Shown one piece after another: positions 47,451 to 60,844 of a stretch of 64,000 nt of DNA. The notes under the pieces are model-generated. The model was not told where the DNA came from and made no database searches. It saw only the letters and a list, made by a program, of their open reading frames with translations. The position numbers and the translations under genes are program-made. The stretch is from NCBI RefSeq assembly GCF_900112355.1, contig NZ_FOLM01000005.1, forward strand, positions 297,834 through 361,833, in the 5' to 3' direction. The stretch's first letter is position 1, and each line of letters starts with the position of its first letter. This DNA comes from Streptomyces aidingensis (GTDB lineage Bacteria > Actinomycetota > Actinomycetes > Streptomycetales > Streptomycetaceae).

Positions 47451-48128
47451 ATGCGCGACAGAGGCAGGGGCGGGGACGGAACGATGCGCTGGCTGATCGG
47501 TACCGGCATCTCACTGGCGGGGCTTGTGGTGGCCTGGCAGGCCTGGCAGCACCCGGTGCCGGGGCAGGCGGGGTCCGGTGGCGTGTCCGCCGCCGGCGGC
47601 ACATCCGAGGCCGCCGCTGGTTCCGCGGATTCCGGGGGCTCGGCGGGCGACACCGGCGCGGACGGCGGCGGAACTCAGGAGGACGGAGAGAATCCGGACG
47701 GCGGGACTGCCGGCGAGGACTCCCTCGCCGGCACCTCGGAGGGCGGGGCGTCCGACAGCTCGGGCACCGGGGACGGAGACTGGGAAGACGGCGTCTCACG
47801 CGTCAGCGGCGGCGATCTGGGCGGCACCGCGAACGGCACGGGGGCATTGGCGGGGACGGGCGGGGAACCGTTTCCCGAGGCCTTTCAGGCCACCGTGGTG
47901 GCCCCCTGGATGCCGTGCGCCTCGGTGCACGAGACCCCGTGGGGAGGCTCCCCCCAGACCGCCTGTCTCCCCGACGGAACCACCGTGTGGATACGCTGCA
48001 CCGCCGAGGGGGAGGTGGTCTCCGCCAACGGAGTCACCAGCACCCTGTGGAACCGGATCGACGCCGGATATCTGCCCGATGTGGTCGTCTACACCGGAAG
48101 CAATGCCCCGGTGATGCCCGGCTGCTGA
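47451..48128 (+). CDS. Secreted or membrane-anchored protein with SH3-like C-terminus
   Basis: The product is 225 aa. One N-terminal helix (RWLIGTGISLAGLVVAWQAW) acts as signal or anchor. A Gly/Ser/Asp/Thr-rich spacer spans about 38-140. The C-terminal ~80 residues hold four Cys and read like an SH3-type fold (TTVWIRCTAEGEVVSANGVTSTLWNRIDAGYLPDVVVYTG); this last assignment is by eye. It could bind peptidoglycan outside the cell. The 295-bp gap 47156-47450 upstream is AT-richer in places, but no clear promoter pair was recognised. Confidence 0.75.
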   Translation: MRDRGRGGDGTMRWLIGTGISLAGLVVAWQAWQHPVPGQAGSGGVSAAGGTSEAAAGSADSGGSAGDTGADGGGTQEDGENPDGGTAGEDSLAGTSEGGASDSSGTGDGDWEDGVSRVSGGDLGGTANGTGALAGTGGEPFPEAFQATVVAPWMPCASVHETPWGGSPQTACLPDGTTVWIRCTAEGEVVSANGVTSTLWNRIDAGYLPDVVVYTGSNAPVMPGC

Positions 48129-48144
48129 CTGCCTGGCCCCGCCC

Positions 48145-48945
48145 TCAGTTGAGATGGGTGGGCCGCAGGGTCAGATCGGCGGCCGGCACCGAGGGCAGGC
48201 TGCGGATCAGCCGCACCTCCCGGCGCAGCAGCTCCATCTCCTGCCGCAGTCGGGCGGCGGTGTCCGCGGCCTCCAGCAGCCGCTGCCGCTCCGCCGGGTA
48301 CAGCACGGTGGTCGCCGCCACCAGGTAGGAGACCACCGACGGGTCCTCCGGCAGATCGCGGTGGGCCGCCGGAGTGCGGTCGGAGGCGCCCGCGAGCTGC
48401 CGCTGATACGCCCGGAAGGCGCCGAGCACCCCCGCGGCCAGCAGCTCCGCGCCCTCCCCGGTGTGCTCCGGCAGCATCTCCACCTCGCCCACCAGATACG
48501 GCCCCCGGGCGTCCACCGACCGCAGCCGGAACCGGCTGGTGCCGGTGGCCAGCAGGTCGTAGCCGGTCACCGGCCGGGCGGCCGGCCCGCCCGCGCCGGC
48601 GGCCGGGCCGTCCGGCTCCGCGGTGCCGCGCCCGCGCTCCCGGATGGTGGTGGCGTCGGCCACGCAGCCCACCGAGAAGAAGGAGTCCATCGGATCCGCC
48701 GCGAAACCGGCGCCCGGCCCGGCCTCGGCGGGACGGGCCTGCTCCGGCAGCCCCAGCGAGGTCGGCGCCACTTCGTGACCGTCCCGGATGCCGATCACGC
48801 CGAACGGCCGCGGGCCGTCCTCCGGCAGCTTCAGCAACTCCTCCACGAGCGCCCGGTAACGGGCCTCGAAGACGTTCAGCGGCAGCACGAGCCCCGGGAA
48901 CAGCACGGTACTGAGCGGAAACAGGGGCAGGCGCGTGGTCGTCAC
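48145..48945 (-). CDS. Lon protease N-domain-like protein
   Basis: GTG 48945 gives 266 aa; TAGGCT (48959-48954, minus strand) ends 8 nt upstream, so a leaderless mRNA is likely. The Lon substrate-binding domain starts [27 protein letters not shown] and continues to about residue 215 with an Ala/Gly-rich insertion (about 125-145). There is no AAA+ or protease part. A coiled coil ([19 protein letters not shown]) ends it. The function of these stand-alone domains is not known. It is divergent from hisD. Confidence 0.87.
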   Translation of the reverse strand: MTTTRLPLFPLSTVLFPGLVLPLNVFEARYRALVEELLKLPEDGPRPFGVIGIRDGHEVAPTSLGLPEQARPAEAGPGAGFAADPMDSFFSVGCVADATTIRERGRGTAEPDGPAAGAGGPAARPVTGYDLLATGTSRFRLRSVDARGPYLVGEVEMLPEHTGEGAELLAAGVLGAFRAYQRQLAGASDRTPAAHRDLPEDPSVVSYLVAATTVLYPAERQRLLEAADTAARLRQEMELLRREVRLIRSLPSVPAADLTLRPTHLN

Positions 48946-49097
48946 AAAAGGCCAGCCTATCGGCAGGGGACGGCCCGTGCGGAGCCTTCCGGCGAGCACC
49001 CGGGCCGCCGGCGGCCCGCGGCCCGGGCGCCGGACCGGGCGTTCCAGCCAGTGGAACGGCGCACGGCGGGGCGGACGCGGTCTGCGACACTGTAGGG

Positions 49098-52229
<3,132 letters not shown>

Positions 52230-52248
52230 ACGGAGGGCTGTGAACGGA

Positions 52249-52404
52249 GTGTCGACAGCGCTGATCGCCGTCGGGCTGTTCCTCGGCGGCGGCGCGTATT
52301 CGTTCTGGAAGCAGGAACTGCCCCGCGGGGTCGTCGCCCTGCTGGGCATCGGCGCCGTGCTCTGCCTGGTGGCCGGCATTCTGCGGCTGGAGGTCTGGCA
52401 GTGA
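52249..52404 (+). CDS. Small membrane protein inside the his operon
   Basis: From GTG 52249 the product is 51 aa; GGAGGG lies 11 bases upstream. GTG 52240 is in frame but too close to that site. Two helices are seen ([19 protein letters not shown] and [21 protein letters not shown]) with a short KQELPRG loop. It lies between hisB and hisH, overlapping hisH by 4 bp (GTGA). A small protein at this spot also occurs in other streptomycetes; its function is unknown. Confidence 0.82.
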   Translation: MSTALIAVGLFLGGGAYSFWKQELPRGVVALLGIGAVLCLVAGILRLEVWQ

Positions 52405-53111
52405 GTACGGACCCGACGACCGGAACCGGTACCAGGACCGGTACCGTCACCGCCGCCGGCCCGGCCGCGCCGCGGCGCACCCGGTCCGTGGTGGTCTTCG
52501 ACTACGGCTTCGGCAATGTCCGCTCCGCGCAGCGGGCGCTGGCCCGGGCCGGCGCGGAGGTGGAGATCACCCGCGACTTCGACGCGGCCATGAACGCCGA
52601 CGGGCTGGTCGTCCCCGGCGTGGGCGCCTTCGCCGCCTGCATGCGGGGCCTGCTGGCGGCCCGCGGCGACTGGGTGGTCGAGCGGCGGCTGGCCGGCGGG
52701 CGCCCGGTGCTGGGCATCTGCGTCGGCATGCAGATCCTCTTCGGCCGCGGCATCGAGCACGGCGTGGAGACCGCGGGGCTGGAGGAATGGCCAGGCACGG
52801 TGGGCCGGCTGCACGCCCCCGTGGTCCCGCACATGGGCTGGAACACCGTTCAGGCCCCGGCCGATTCCGCGCTCTTCGCCGGTCTGCCGGACGACGCCCG
52901 CTTCTACTTCGTGCACTCCTACGCGGTGCACGAGTGGGAGTTCCGGGCGGCGGACCCGCGCATGGCCGCGCCCAGGGTCACCTGGGCCAGGCACGGTGAG
53001 CGGTTTGTCGCCGCCGTGGAGAACGGCCCCCTGTGGGCCACCCAGTTCCACCCCGAGAAGTCCGGCGACGCCGGAGCCCACATCCTCCGCAACTGGATCG
53101 GAACCCTGTGA
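52401..53111 (+). CDS. hisH: Imidazole glycerol phosphate synthase, glutaminase subunit
   Basis: GTG 52401 gives 236 aa. A Thr/Gly-rich N-terminal extension of ~30 residues ([14 protein letters not shown]) precedes the class I amidotransferase fold: [21 protein letters not shown], nucleophile [11 protein letters not shown] and [10 protein letters not shown] with the catalytic His and Glu. It supplies ammonia to HisF. It ends in TGATG, shared with priA. Confidence 0.96.
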   Translation: MSTDPTTGTGTRTGTVTAAGPAAPRRTRSVVVFDYGFGNVRSAQRALARAGAEVEITRDFDAAMNADGLVVPGVGAFAACMRGLLAARGDWVVERRLAGGRPVLGICVGMQILFGRGIEHGVETAGLEEWPGTVGRLHAPVVPHMGWNTVQAPADSALFAGLPDDARFYFVHSYAVHEWEFRAADPRMAAPRVTWARHGERFVAAVENGPLWATQFHPEKSGDAGAHILRNWIGTL

Positions 53112-53854
53112 TGAGCCGCGTCCTTGAACTCCTTCCCGCCGTGGACGTCCGCGACGGCCAGGCGGTCCGCCTGGTGCACGGTGTCTCCGGCACCGAGACC
53201 GCCTACGGCGATCCGCTGGCGGCGGCGCTGAACTGGCAGGAGGCCGGCGCCGAATGGCTGCATCTGGTGGATCTGGACGCCGCCTTCGGGACCGGGGACA
53301 ACCGGGAGCGGATCAGTGAGGTGGTCCGGCGGATGGACATCAAGGTGGAGCTCTCCGGCGGCATCCGGGACGACGGCTCGCTGGCCGCCGCGCTGGCCAC
53401 CGGCTGCACCCGGGTCAATCTGGGCACGGCCGCCCTGGAATCCCCCGAGTGGGTCGCCAAGGTGATCGCCGAGCACGGCGACAAGATCGCGGTCGGCCTG
53501 GACGTGCGCGGCACCACGCTGCGCGGCCGGGGCTGGACCCGGGACGGCGGCGATCTCTACCAGACCCTGGAGCGGCTGAACTCCGAGGGCTGCGCCCGCT
53601 ATGTCGTCACCGACATCAACAAGGACGGCACGCTCCAGGGGCCCAATCTCGATCTGCTGCGGAACGTCTGCGCCGCCACCGACCGTCCGGTGGTCGCCTC
53701 CGGCGGCGTCTCCTCGCTGGACGACCTGCGGGCGCTGGCCTCCCTGGTGCCGGCGGGCGTGGAGGGCGCCATCGTGGGCAAGGCGCTGTACGCCGGGGCG
53801 TTCACCCTCCCAGAGGCGCTGGCCGCCGTCGCCGGTCCGGAGGCCGCCGCATGA
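53111..53854 (+). CDS. priA: Bifunctional HisA/TrpF isomerase PriA
   Basis: ATG 53111 overlaps the hisH stop by one base and gives 247 aa (GTG 53108 is also in frame). The (beta/alpha)8 barrel carries [20 protein letters not shown] with the catalytic Asp, the half-repeat [14 protein letters not shown] and the phosphate-binding ends SGGIRDD and [10 protein letters not shown]. In actinobacteria without trpF this enzyme serves both histidine and tryptophan synthesis. The dual role here is inferred from the lineage. Confidence 0.93.
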   Translation: MSRVLELLPAVDVRDGQAVRLVHGVSGTETAYGDPLAAALNWQEAGAEWLHLVDLDAAFGTGDNRERISEVVRRMDIKVELSGGIRDDGSLAAALATGCTRVNLGTAALESPEWVAKVIAEHGDKIAVGLDVRGTTLRGRGWTRDGGDLYQTLERLNSEGCARYVVTDINKDGTLQGPNLDLLRNVCAATDRPVVASGGVSSLDDLRALASLVPAGVEGAIVGKALYAGAFTLPEALAAVAGPEAAA

Positions 53855-54621
53855 GCCTGGCCGTACGGGTGATCCCCTGCCTGGACGTGGACGCCGGGCG
53901 GGTGGTCAAGGGCGTCAACTTCCAGAATCTGCGGGACGCCGGCGACCCGGTGGAGATGGCCAAGGTCTACGACGCCGAGGGCGCCGACGAGCTGACCTTC
54001 CTGGACATCACCGCCTCCTCCGGCAACCGCGAGACCACCTACGACGTGGTCCGGCGCACCGCCGAACAGGTCTTCATCCCGCTGACCGTCGGCGGCGGGG
54101 TCCGCTCCACCGAGGACGTGGACCGGCTGCTGCGGGCCGGCGCGGACAAGGTCGGCGTCAACACCGCCGCCATCGCCCGCCCGGAGCTGATCCGGGAGAT
54201 CTCCGAGCGCTTCGGCAGCCAGGTGCTCGTGCTGTCGGTGGACGCCCGCCGGGTCACCGGCGGGGCCGTCACCCCCAGCGGCTTCGAGGTCACCACCCAC
54301 GGCGGGCGGCGGGGCACCGGCATCGACGCCGTGGAGTGGGCCCACCGGGCCGCAGAACTGGGCGCGGGCGAGATCCTGCTCAACTCCATGGACGCCGACG
54401 GCACCAAGGACGGCTACGACACCGAGATGATCCGGGCGGTGCGCAAGCATGTCACCATCCCGGTCATCGCCTCCGGCGGCGCCGGGCGGACCGCGGACTT
54501 CCCCGAGGCCATCGACGCGGGCGCGGACGCGGTACTGGCCGCCTCCGTCTTCCACTTCGGCGATCTGCGGATCGGCCAGGTCAAGGACGCCCTGCGCGCC
54601 ACCGGCCACCCCGTCCGCTGA
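53851..54621 (+). CDS. hisF: Imidazole glycerol phosphate synthase, cyclase subunit
   Basis: ATG 53851 overlaps priA (ATGA) and gives 256 aa. The barrel has the catalytic pair in [18 protein letters not shown] and [14 protein letters not shown], with the phosphate sites GGGVRS and ASGGAG. It closes the imidazole ring and releases AICAR for purine synthesis. It is the last gene of the operon. Confidence 0.97.
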   Translation: MSLAVRVIPCLDVDAGRVVKGVNFQNLRDAGDPVEMAKVYDAEGADELTFLDITASSGNRETTYDVVRRTAEQVFIPLTVGGGVRSTEDVDRLLRAGADKVGVNTAAIARPELIREISERFGSQVLVLSVDARRVTGGAVTPSGFEVTTHGGRRGTGIDAVEWAHRAAELGAGEILLNSMDADGTKDGYDTEMIRAVRKHVTIPVIASGGAGRTADFPEAIDAGADAVLAASVFHFGDLRIGQVKDALRATGHPVR

Positions 54622-54652
54622 GCCACCGGCCGGCGCCCTGCCCGGCCCGCTC

Positions 54653-54676
54653 GCCCGCCCCGGGGCGGCGGCGGGC
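54653..54676. terminator. Possible terminator after hisF
   Basis: GCCCGCC (54653-54659) and GGCGGGC (54670-54676) pair across a 10-nt loop, 31 bp after hisF and ahead of the convergent DUF3291 gene. Weaker than the other hairpins listed. Confidence 0.4.
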
Positions 54677-54725
54677 TACCGGTCCGGGAACCGGGCGGCG
54701 GTCCTGCCGACGACGGCAACGCCGG

Positions 54726-55241
54726 TCAGGGGGCCGTGGCAGGGCTTCCGGCGCGATCGGTGCCCGGGGTGCGGCCGTCGGGGGTGGACGAGGGCGCGGG
54801 GAAGTGCTTGCGGAAGGTGAAGGCGTGGGGCGTGGGGCCGTGGTGGCGGAGGTGGGCGACGCGGTCCATGGCCTCGGTGACGGTGGGGTGGTGGCCGGCG
54901 GGGACCCACCACAGCGCCTGATGGGGACCGTCCGGGGCCTCGAACCACTCCCGGCGGCGGCTGAGCAGCCGCAGGTGGTCGGTGCGGTAGGTGTAGGCGT
55001 GCAGCGACTCGACGGATTCCCAGAGCGAGCAGTTGATGAGGAGCATGTCGTCGGTGCGGTCCGGGCGCAGACCGGTGGCGTCGGCGCCGTCCTCGTCCAC
55101 CATGCGCCAGACGAAGCCGGGGGAGCGCTCGGCGAGTTCGTTGATCTGGGGCAGGTGGGCGACGAAGTCGGCGAGCTGCGGGGAGTCCAGGGGCGCGGCG
55201 AGCCGCGCGATGTTGACCTGTGCGAGATGGAAGCCGCTCAT
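54726..55241 (-). CDS. DUF3291-like protein
   Basis: ATG 55241 gives 171 aa. The product begins MSGFHLAQVNIARLAAPLDSP and has SPGFVWRMVDEDG, LINCSLWESVESLHAYTYRTDH and FTFRKHFPAP, the pattern of DUF3291 with an ABM-like fold. No catalytic residues are evident; related folds include heme-cleaving monooxygenases. A 4-codon ORF (ATG 55252) ends in the TGA that overlaps its start. A TAGAAT box at 55270-55265 lies upstream, within the end of the SufR-like gene. It may be cotranscribed with that regulator. Confidence 0.8.
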   Translation of the reverse strand: MSGFHLAQVNIARLAAPLDSPQLADFVAHLPQINELAERSPGFVWRMVDEDGADATGLRPDRTDDMLLINCSLWESVESLHAYTYRTDHLRLLSRRREWFEAPDGPHQALWWVPAGHHPTVTEAMDRVAHLRHHGPTPHAFTFRKHFPAPSSTPDGRTPGTDRAGSPATAP

Positions 55242-55273
55242 GGGCTCAGCATGCCGTCGCGGAGATTCTAAAG

Positions 55274-55978
55274 TCAACTGCCATTCTTTTTAGACTTGAG
55301 GGCGACGCAGCAGCCCTCCCGGCGGGGGTCCATCACCGCTGTCCACTCCCGGCCGCCGGCGCTGCGCCGTCCGGCGAGCAGGCCCTCGATCAGGGCCAGG
55401 TTCATGCCGCACACCAGGGCCGGATGCTGCTCGGCCAGGGCGTGGAAGGGGCAGTTGTGCAGGCGCAGCGTGGTGCCGTCGCCGTCGCCGTCGCCGTCGC
55501 TCCCGTGCTCGTCCTCGCGGGGCTCCTCGAAGGGCTGGTAGCCGCGCTCGCGCAGCAGGGTGACCGGGTCGGTGTCCGGCTCGGCGGTCCGGCCCGCCGC
55601 GCGGGCCGCCGCCTGCAACTCCCGGTCCAGGCCGGCCTCCTCGACCACGCCGGCGAGCAGGCGGCCCAGGGTGTCGTAGGCGCGCGGCGGGAGGGAGACC
55701 CGGTGCTCCCGCTCGGCCCGGCGGTACACCTTCGCCGGGCGGCCTGCGCCGGGGCCGGTGCGGCCGGAGAGCCGCTGGAAGGATGTGGTCAGCAGGCCGG
55801 ACTCCACCAGCCGGTCCAGATGGTGGGCGGCCAGCGAACGGGAGATCCCGGCCGCTTCGGCCGCCGCGTCCCGCCCCGTCCAGCCGGGCCGGGCCGCCAC
55901 ATACCGGTACAGTCGCCGCCGCACCGGATCGCCCAGCGCGCTCACCGCCTCATAGGCGGCATCCTCCTCATCGGCCAT
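55274..55978 (-). CDS. SufR-like HTH regulator with conserved cysteines
   Basis: The product is 234 aa. The winged HTH (about 10-70, ALGDPVRRRLYRYVAARPGWTGRDAAAEAAGISRSLAAHHLDRL by pieces) is followed by a linker with a DGDGDGDG run and a C-terminal domain with C176-P-F-H, C190 and C223-C224. The arrangement matches the COG2345/SufR group, where Cys hold an Fe-S cluster; cluster binding here is inferred. TAGAAT (55991-55986) ends 7 nt before ATG 55978, so the mRNA is probably leaderless. A CAAC-N4-GTTG palindrome lies just upstream. Confidence 0.8.
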   Translation of the reverse strand: MADEEDAAYEAVSALGDPVRRRLYRYVAARPGWTGRDAAAEAAGISRSLAAHHLDRLVESGLLTTSFQRLSGRTGPGAGRPAKVYRRAEREHRVSLPPRAYDTLGRLLAGVVEEAGLDRELQAAARAAGRTAEPDTDPVTLLRERGYQPFEEPREDEHGSDGDGDGDGTTLRLHNCPFHALAEQHPALVCGMNLALIEGLLAGRRSAGGREWTAVMDPRREGCCVALKSKKNGS

Positions 55979-55995
55979 GCCGGTGATTCTAAGAC

Positions 55996-56007
55996 CAACA
56001 CTCGTTG
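55996..56007. promoter_or_regulatory. CAAC-N4-GTTG palindrome before the SufR-like gene
   Basis: CAAC (55996-55999) and GTTG (56004-56007) are separated by ACTC and lie four bases upstream of the predicted -10 TAGAAT, within the spacer. Cyanobacterial SufR is known to bind CAAC-N6-GTTG, so an autoregulatory operator with a shorter spacer is plausible. Confidence 0.5.
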
Positions 56008-56008
56008 A

Positions 56009-56031
56009 CCGGCCCGCCCCGGGCGGGCCGG
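56009..56031. terminator. Terminator near the end of the sdh transcript
   Basis: Ten-bp perfect arms (56009-56018, 56022-56031) close on a 3-nt loop, between the sdhB end and the SufR-like gene promoter on the same strand. Confidence 0.7.
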
Positions 56032-56091
56032 GAGCGGAGGGCTCCGGAGCGGGGGCGGGCAGATGGCTGGTGCTGTGTGCCCCCGCCCCGG

Positions 56092-56152
56092 TTCCCTTTC
56101 CCTCTTCTTCTTCTGTCTCTTCCTCTCCCGGTGATCCCCTTCTTCCTTTTCC
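56092..56152. other. Polypyrimidine tract downstream of sdhB
   Basis: From 56092 to 56129 the plus strand is almost pure C/T (a single purine in 38 bases), and 56136-56152 is again pure C/T. On the sdh mRNA this is a purine-rich (GA) 3' untranslated stretch. It is very unlike the surrounding composition. No coding sense is apparent in 55979-56174. Confidence 0.85.
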
Positions 56153-56174
56153 GGCGGCCCTGCGGTGGGCAGGC

Positions 56175-56938
56175 TCAGGCGGGCCGGGCCCCGGAGGCGG
56201 TGGCCCGCAGGTATTCGCGGTTCAGGGTGGCGATCCCGGCCAGCGGGATGCCCTTGGGGCAGGCGTCCGCGCAGGCGCCGACGTGGGTGCAGCCGCCGAA
56301 CGCCTCCTCGTCCATCACCTCGACCATGGCCAGGACCCGGTGCTCGCGCTCCGGCTCGCCCTGGGGGAGCGAGTTGAGATGGACCACCTTGGCGGCGGTG
56401 AACAGCATGGCCGAGCCGTTGGGGCAGGCCGCCACGCAGGCGCCGCAGCCGATGCAGGCCGCGTACTCGAAGGCGGTGTCGGCGGCGGCCTTCGGCACCG
56501 GCTGCGCGTGCGCCTCGGGGGCGGCGCCGGTCGGGGCGGTGATGTAGCCGCCGGCGCCGATGATCCGGTCCAGCGCCGAGCGGTCCACCACCAGGTCCCG
56601 CAGCACCGGGAACGGCCCGGCCCGCCAGGGCTCGATGTCGATGGTGTCGCCGTCCCGGAAATGGCGCATGTGCAGCTGGCAGGTGGTGGTGCGCTCCGGG
56701 CCGTGCGCCCGGCCGTTGATGACCAGGCCGCAGGCGCCGCAGATGCCCTCCCGGCAGTCGTGGTCGAAGGCCACCGGCTCCTCGCCCTCGGCGATCAGCC
56801 GCTCGTTGAGGGTGTCCAGCATTTCCAGGAAGGACATGTCCGGGGAGATGTCCTCGATGTGGTAGGTGGCCATGGCGCCGGGCCGGTCGGGGGCGGGCTG
56901 GCGCCAGATGTTCAGGGTGAGGCGCATGCCGCTGCCGC

Positions 56939-56942
<4 letters not shown>
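56175..56942 (-). CDS. sdhB: Succinate dehydrogenase/fumarate reductase iron-sulfur subunit
   Basis: ATG 56942 overlaps the sdhA stop (ATGA) and gives 255 aa. The plant-type ferredoxin domain has [20 protein letters not shown] for the 2Fe-2S cluster; the C-terminal domain has [14 protein letters not shown] and [14 protein letters not shown] for the 4Fe-4S and 3Fe-4S clusters. It relays electrons from the flavoprotein to the membrane subunit. The last gene of the sdhCAB operon. Confidence 0.95.
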
Positions 56943-58923
<1,981 letters not shown>

Positions 58924-58927
<4 letters not shown>

Positions 58928-59724
58928 TCCGCCACCCCGGTGATCACGGCCAGCGGCACGGAGACGAAGCCGGCGGTCAGCGCGACGGCCAGCACATCGG
59001 AGGTGCGCCGCAGCGCGGCCTGGCGGCGCGGGCTGTTGACCCCCAGGGTCTGCGCGGCGCCGAACAGGCCGTGCCGGACATGCAGTCCGACCGCGGTCAC
59101 CGCGGTCAGATAGATGACATTGCCGTACCAGGTGGAGAAGGAGGCCACCACGTTCTGGTACGGCTGCCCGGCCTCCCCGTGGGGATTCACCGTGCCGGTG
59201 GTCAGGTCCAGGATGTGCCAGACCACGAACAGGGCCACGATCACCCCGCCCCACCGCATGGTGCGGGTGGCGTAGGAGGAGCCGCGGGGGCGGTGGGCGT
59301 AGCGCACCGGGCGGGCGGTCCGGGCGCGCCGGCTGAGCTGGTAGGCACAGACGCCGTGCAGCACCACGGCGGCGGCCAGCGCGAACCGCAGCAGCCACAG
59401 GAACCACTCGTGATGCAGCGCCGGTTCACCGAGGGTGCGCAGCCAGTGGGAGTAGCCGTTGAAGTCGTCCGGGCCGAAGAAGATCTTCAGATTGCCCAGC
59501 ATGTGGAGGACCAGATAGAGCAGCAGGAACAGCCCGCTGACGGCCATCACGGCCTTCTTGCCGATGGTCGAGCGCCACAGCAGCCGCAGGGAGGAGCCGG
59601 GGCGGGCGGCGAGGGAGGGGGGTCGGGGGTGCGGGCCGGGGGTGGCCGTCCGGTTCCGGGCCGCCGCGGCGGGGGCCGCGGCGGGGGCCGGTCGTTCCGG
59701 GCCGGTCCTTGTCGCCAATGCCAT
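58924..59724 (-). CDS. sdhC: Succinate dehydrogenase cytochrome b558-type membrane subunit
   Basis: The product is 266 aa. A Pro/Ala/Arg-rich N-terminus (about 45 residues) is followed by five helices with heme-ligand type His: [87 protein letters not shown] and [18 protein letters not shown]. It is the single membrane anchor expected to hold two hemes and reduce menaquinone. First gene of the operon, divergent from lysR. Confidence 0.93.
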
Positions 59725-59783
59725 GGCAGGGACGGTAGGGCGGCGGGCGGGGATCGGTCCAAGACATAGAAACGGTCATCTTC

Positions 59784-59798
59784 ATAGGCTGTGCCTAT
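59784..59798. promoter_or_regulatory. LysR-type binding box between sdhC and lysR
   Basis: ATAGGC-TGT-GCCTAT is a perfect palindrome with the T-N11-A layout of LysR-type operators. It lies 60 bp before sdhC and 60 bp before the lysR start, so one site could serve both divergent promoters. The surrounding 59760-59800 stretch is AT-richer and should hold both -10 regions. Confidence 0.75.
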
Positions 59799-59857
59799 CA
59801 TGGCTCCCCGGCCTCCGGATCCTCCGGACGGCCCCGCCGCCGGCCGGAGGGAACCCC

Positions 59858-60844
59858 GTGCAGCTCCACCAGCTCCGCTACTTCACCGCCGTCGCCGAGA
59901 CCCGCCACTTCACCCGGGCGGCCGAGCGCGAGCATGTCGCCCAGCCCTCGCTCTCCCAGCAGATCCAGGCGCTGGAGCGGGAGCTGGGCGCCGGACTGTT
60001 CCACCGGGCGCGCGGCCACATCACCCTCACCGACGCCGGGGAGGCCCTGCTGCCGCTGGCCCGGCGCATCCTCGCCGACACCGAGACCGCGCGCCGGGAG
60101 GTGCAGGAGGTGGCACGGTTGCGGCGCGGGCGGGTGCGGCTCGGCGCCCCGCCCAGTCTGTGCGCCGGTCTGGTGCCGGAGGTGCTGCGCGCCTTCCACG
60201 ACCGCTATCCGGGGGTGGAGCTGCGGATCCGGGAGAGCGGCTCGCAGGATCTGGTGCGGGTGCTGGCCGACGGCGAACTGGATCTGGCGCTGGTGATCAC
60301 CCCGCTGCCGGTGCAGGCCCCGGCGCTGGTCACCGCGGAACTGCTGCGCGAGGAACTGGTGGTGGTCTCCGCGCCGGACGCGCCGCCGCCGGTGCGCGGA
60401 CGCCGCCGGCTGCGGGTGGCGGACCTGCGCGGCAGGCCGCTGGCGATGTACCGGCACGGCTACGACCTGCGCGACTACACGCTGGCGGTGTGCCGGGCGG
60501 CCGGGTTCGAGCCGGTGCTCAGCGTGCAGGGCGGGGAGATGGACGCGGTGCTGGGATTTGTCCGGGCCGGGCTGGGGATGGCCCTGGTGCCCGCCATGGT
60601 CGCCGCCCGTTCCGGGCTGCGGGCCACCCCGTTCGCCCCGCCGGGGCTGCACCGCACCGTCTCGGTGGCGCACCGCGCGGACGTCTCCCCGACCCGGGCC
60701 GCCCGCGAGCTGCGGCGGACCCTGGAGGAGCGGCTGCCGGGCCCGGCAGCCGCGGGCGGAGAGCCGGGCCGGTCAGCCGGCGTGGTCGCCCACCGTGCAG
60801 ACCGCCCAGATGATCCAGGCGTAGAGCGCGATGGCCACCAGTGA
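59858..60844 (+). CDS. LysR family regulator, likely of the sdh operon
   Basis: GTG 59858 with GGAGGG upstream gives 328 aa. The HTH (VQLHQLRYFTAVAETRHFTRAAEREHVAQPSLSQQIQALE by pieces, residues 1-60) and the effector domain (about 90-295) are typical. The last ~24 residues are encoded within the tail of the convergent DUF7144 gene. Divergence from sdhCAB and the shared LysR box suggest control of sdh; the inducer is unknown, possibly an intermediate of the TCA cycle. Confidence 0.92.
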   Translation: MQLHQLRYFTAVAETRHFTRAAEREHVAQPSLSQQIQALERELGAGLFHRARGHITLTDAGEALLPLARRILADTETARREVQEVARLRRGRVRLGAPPSLCAGLVPEVLRAFHDRYPGVELRIRESGSQDLVRVLADGELDLALVITPLPVQAPALVTAELLREELVVVSAPDAPPPVRGRRRLRVADLRGRPLAMYRHGYDLRDYTLAVCRAAGFEPVLSVQGGEMDAVLGFVRAGLGMALVPAMVAARSGLRATPFAPPGLHRTVSVAHRADVSPTRAARELRRTLEERLPGPAAAGGEPGRSAGVVAHRADRPDDPGVERDGHQ

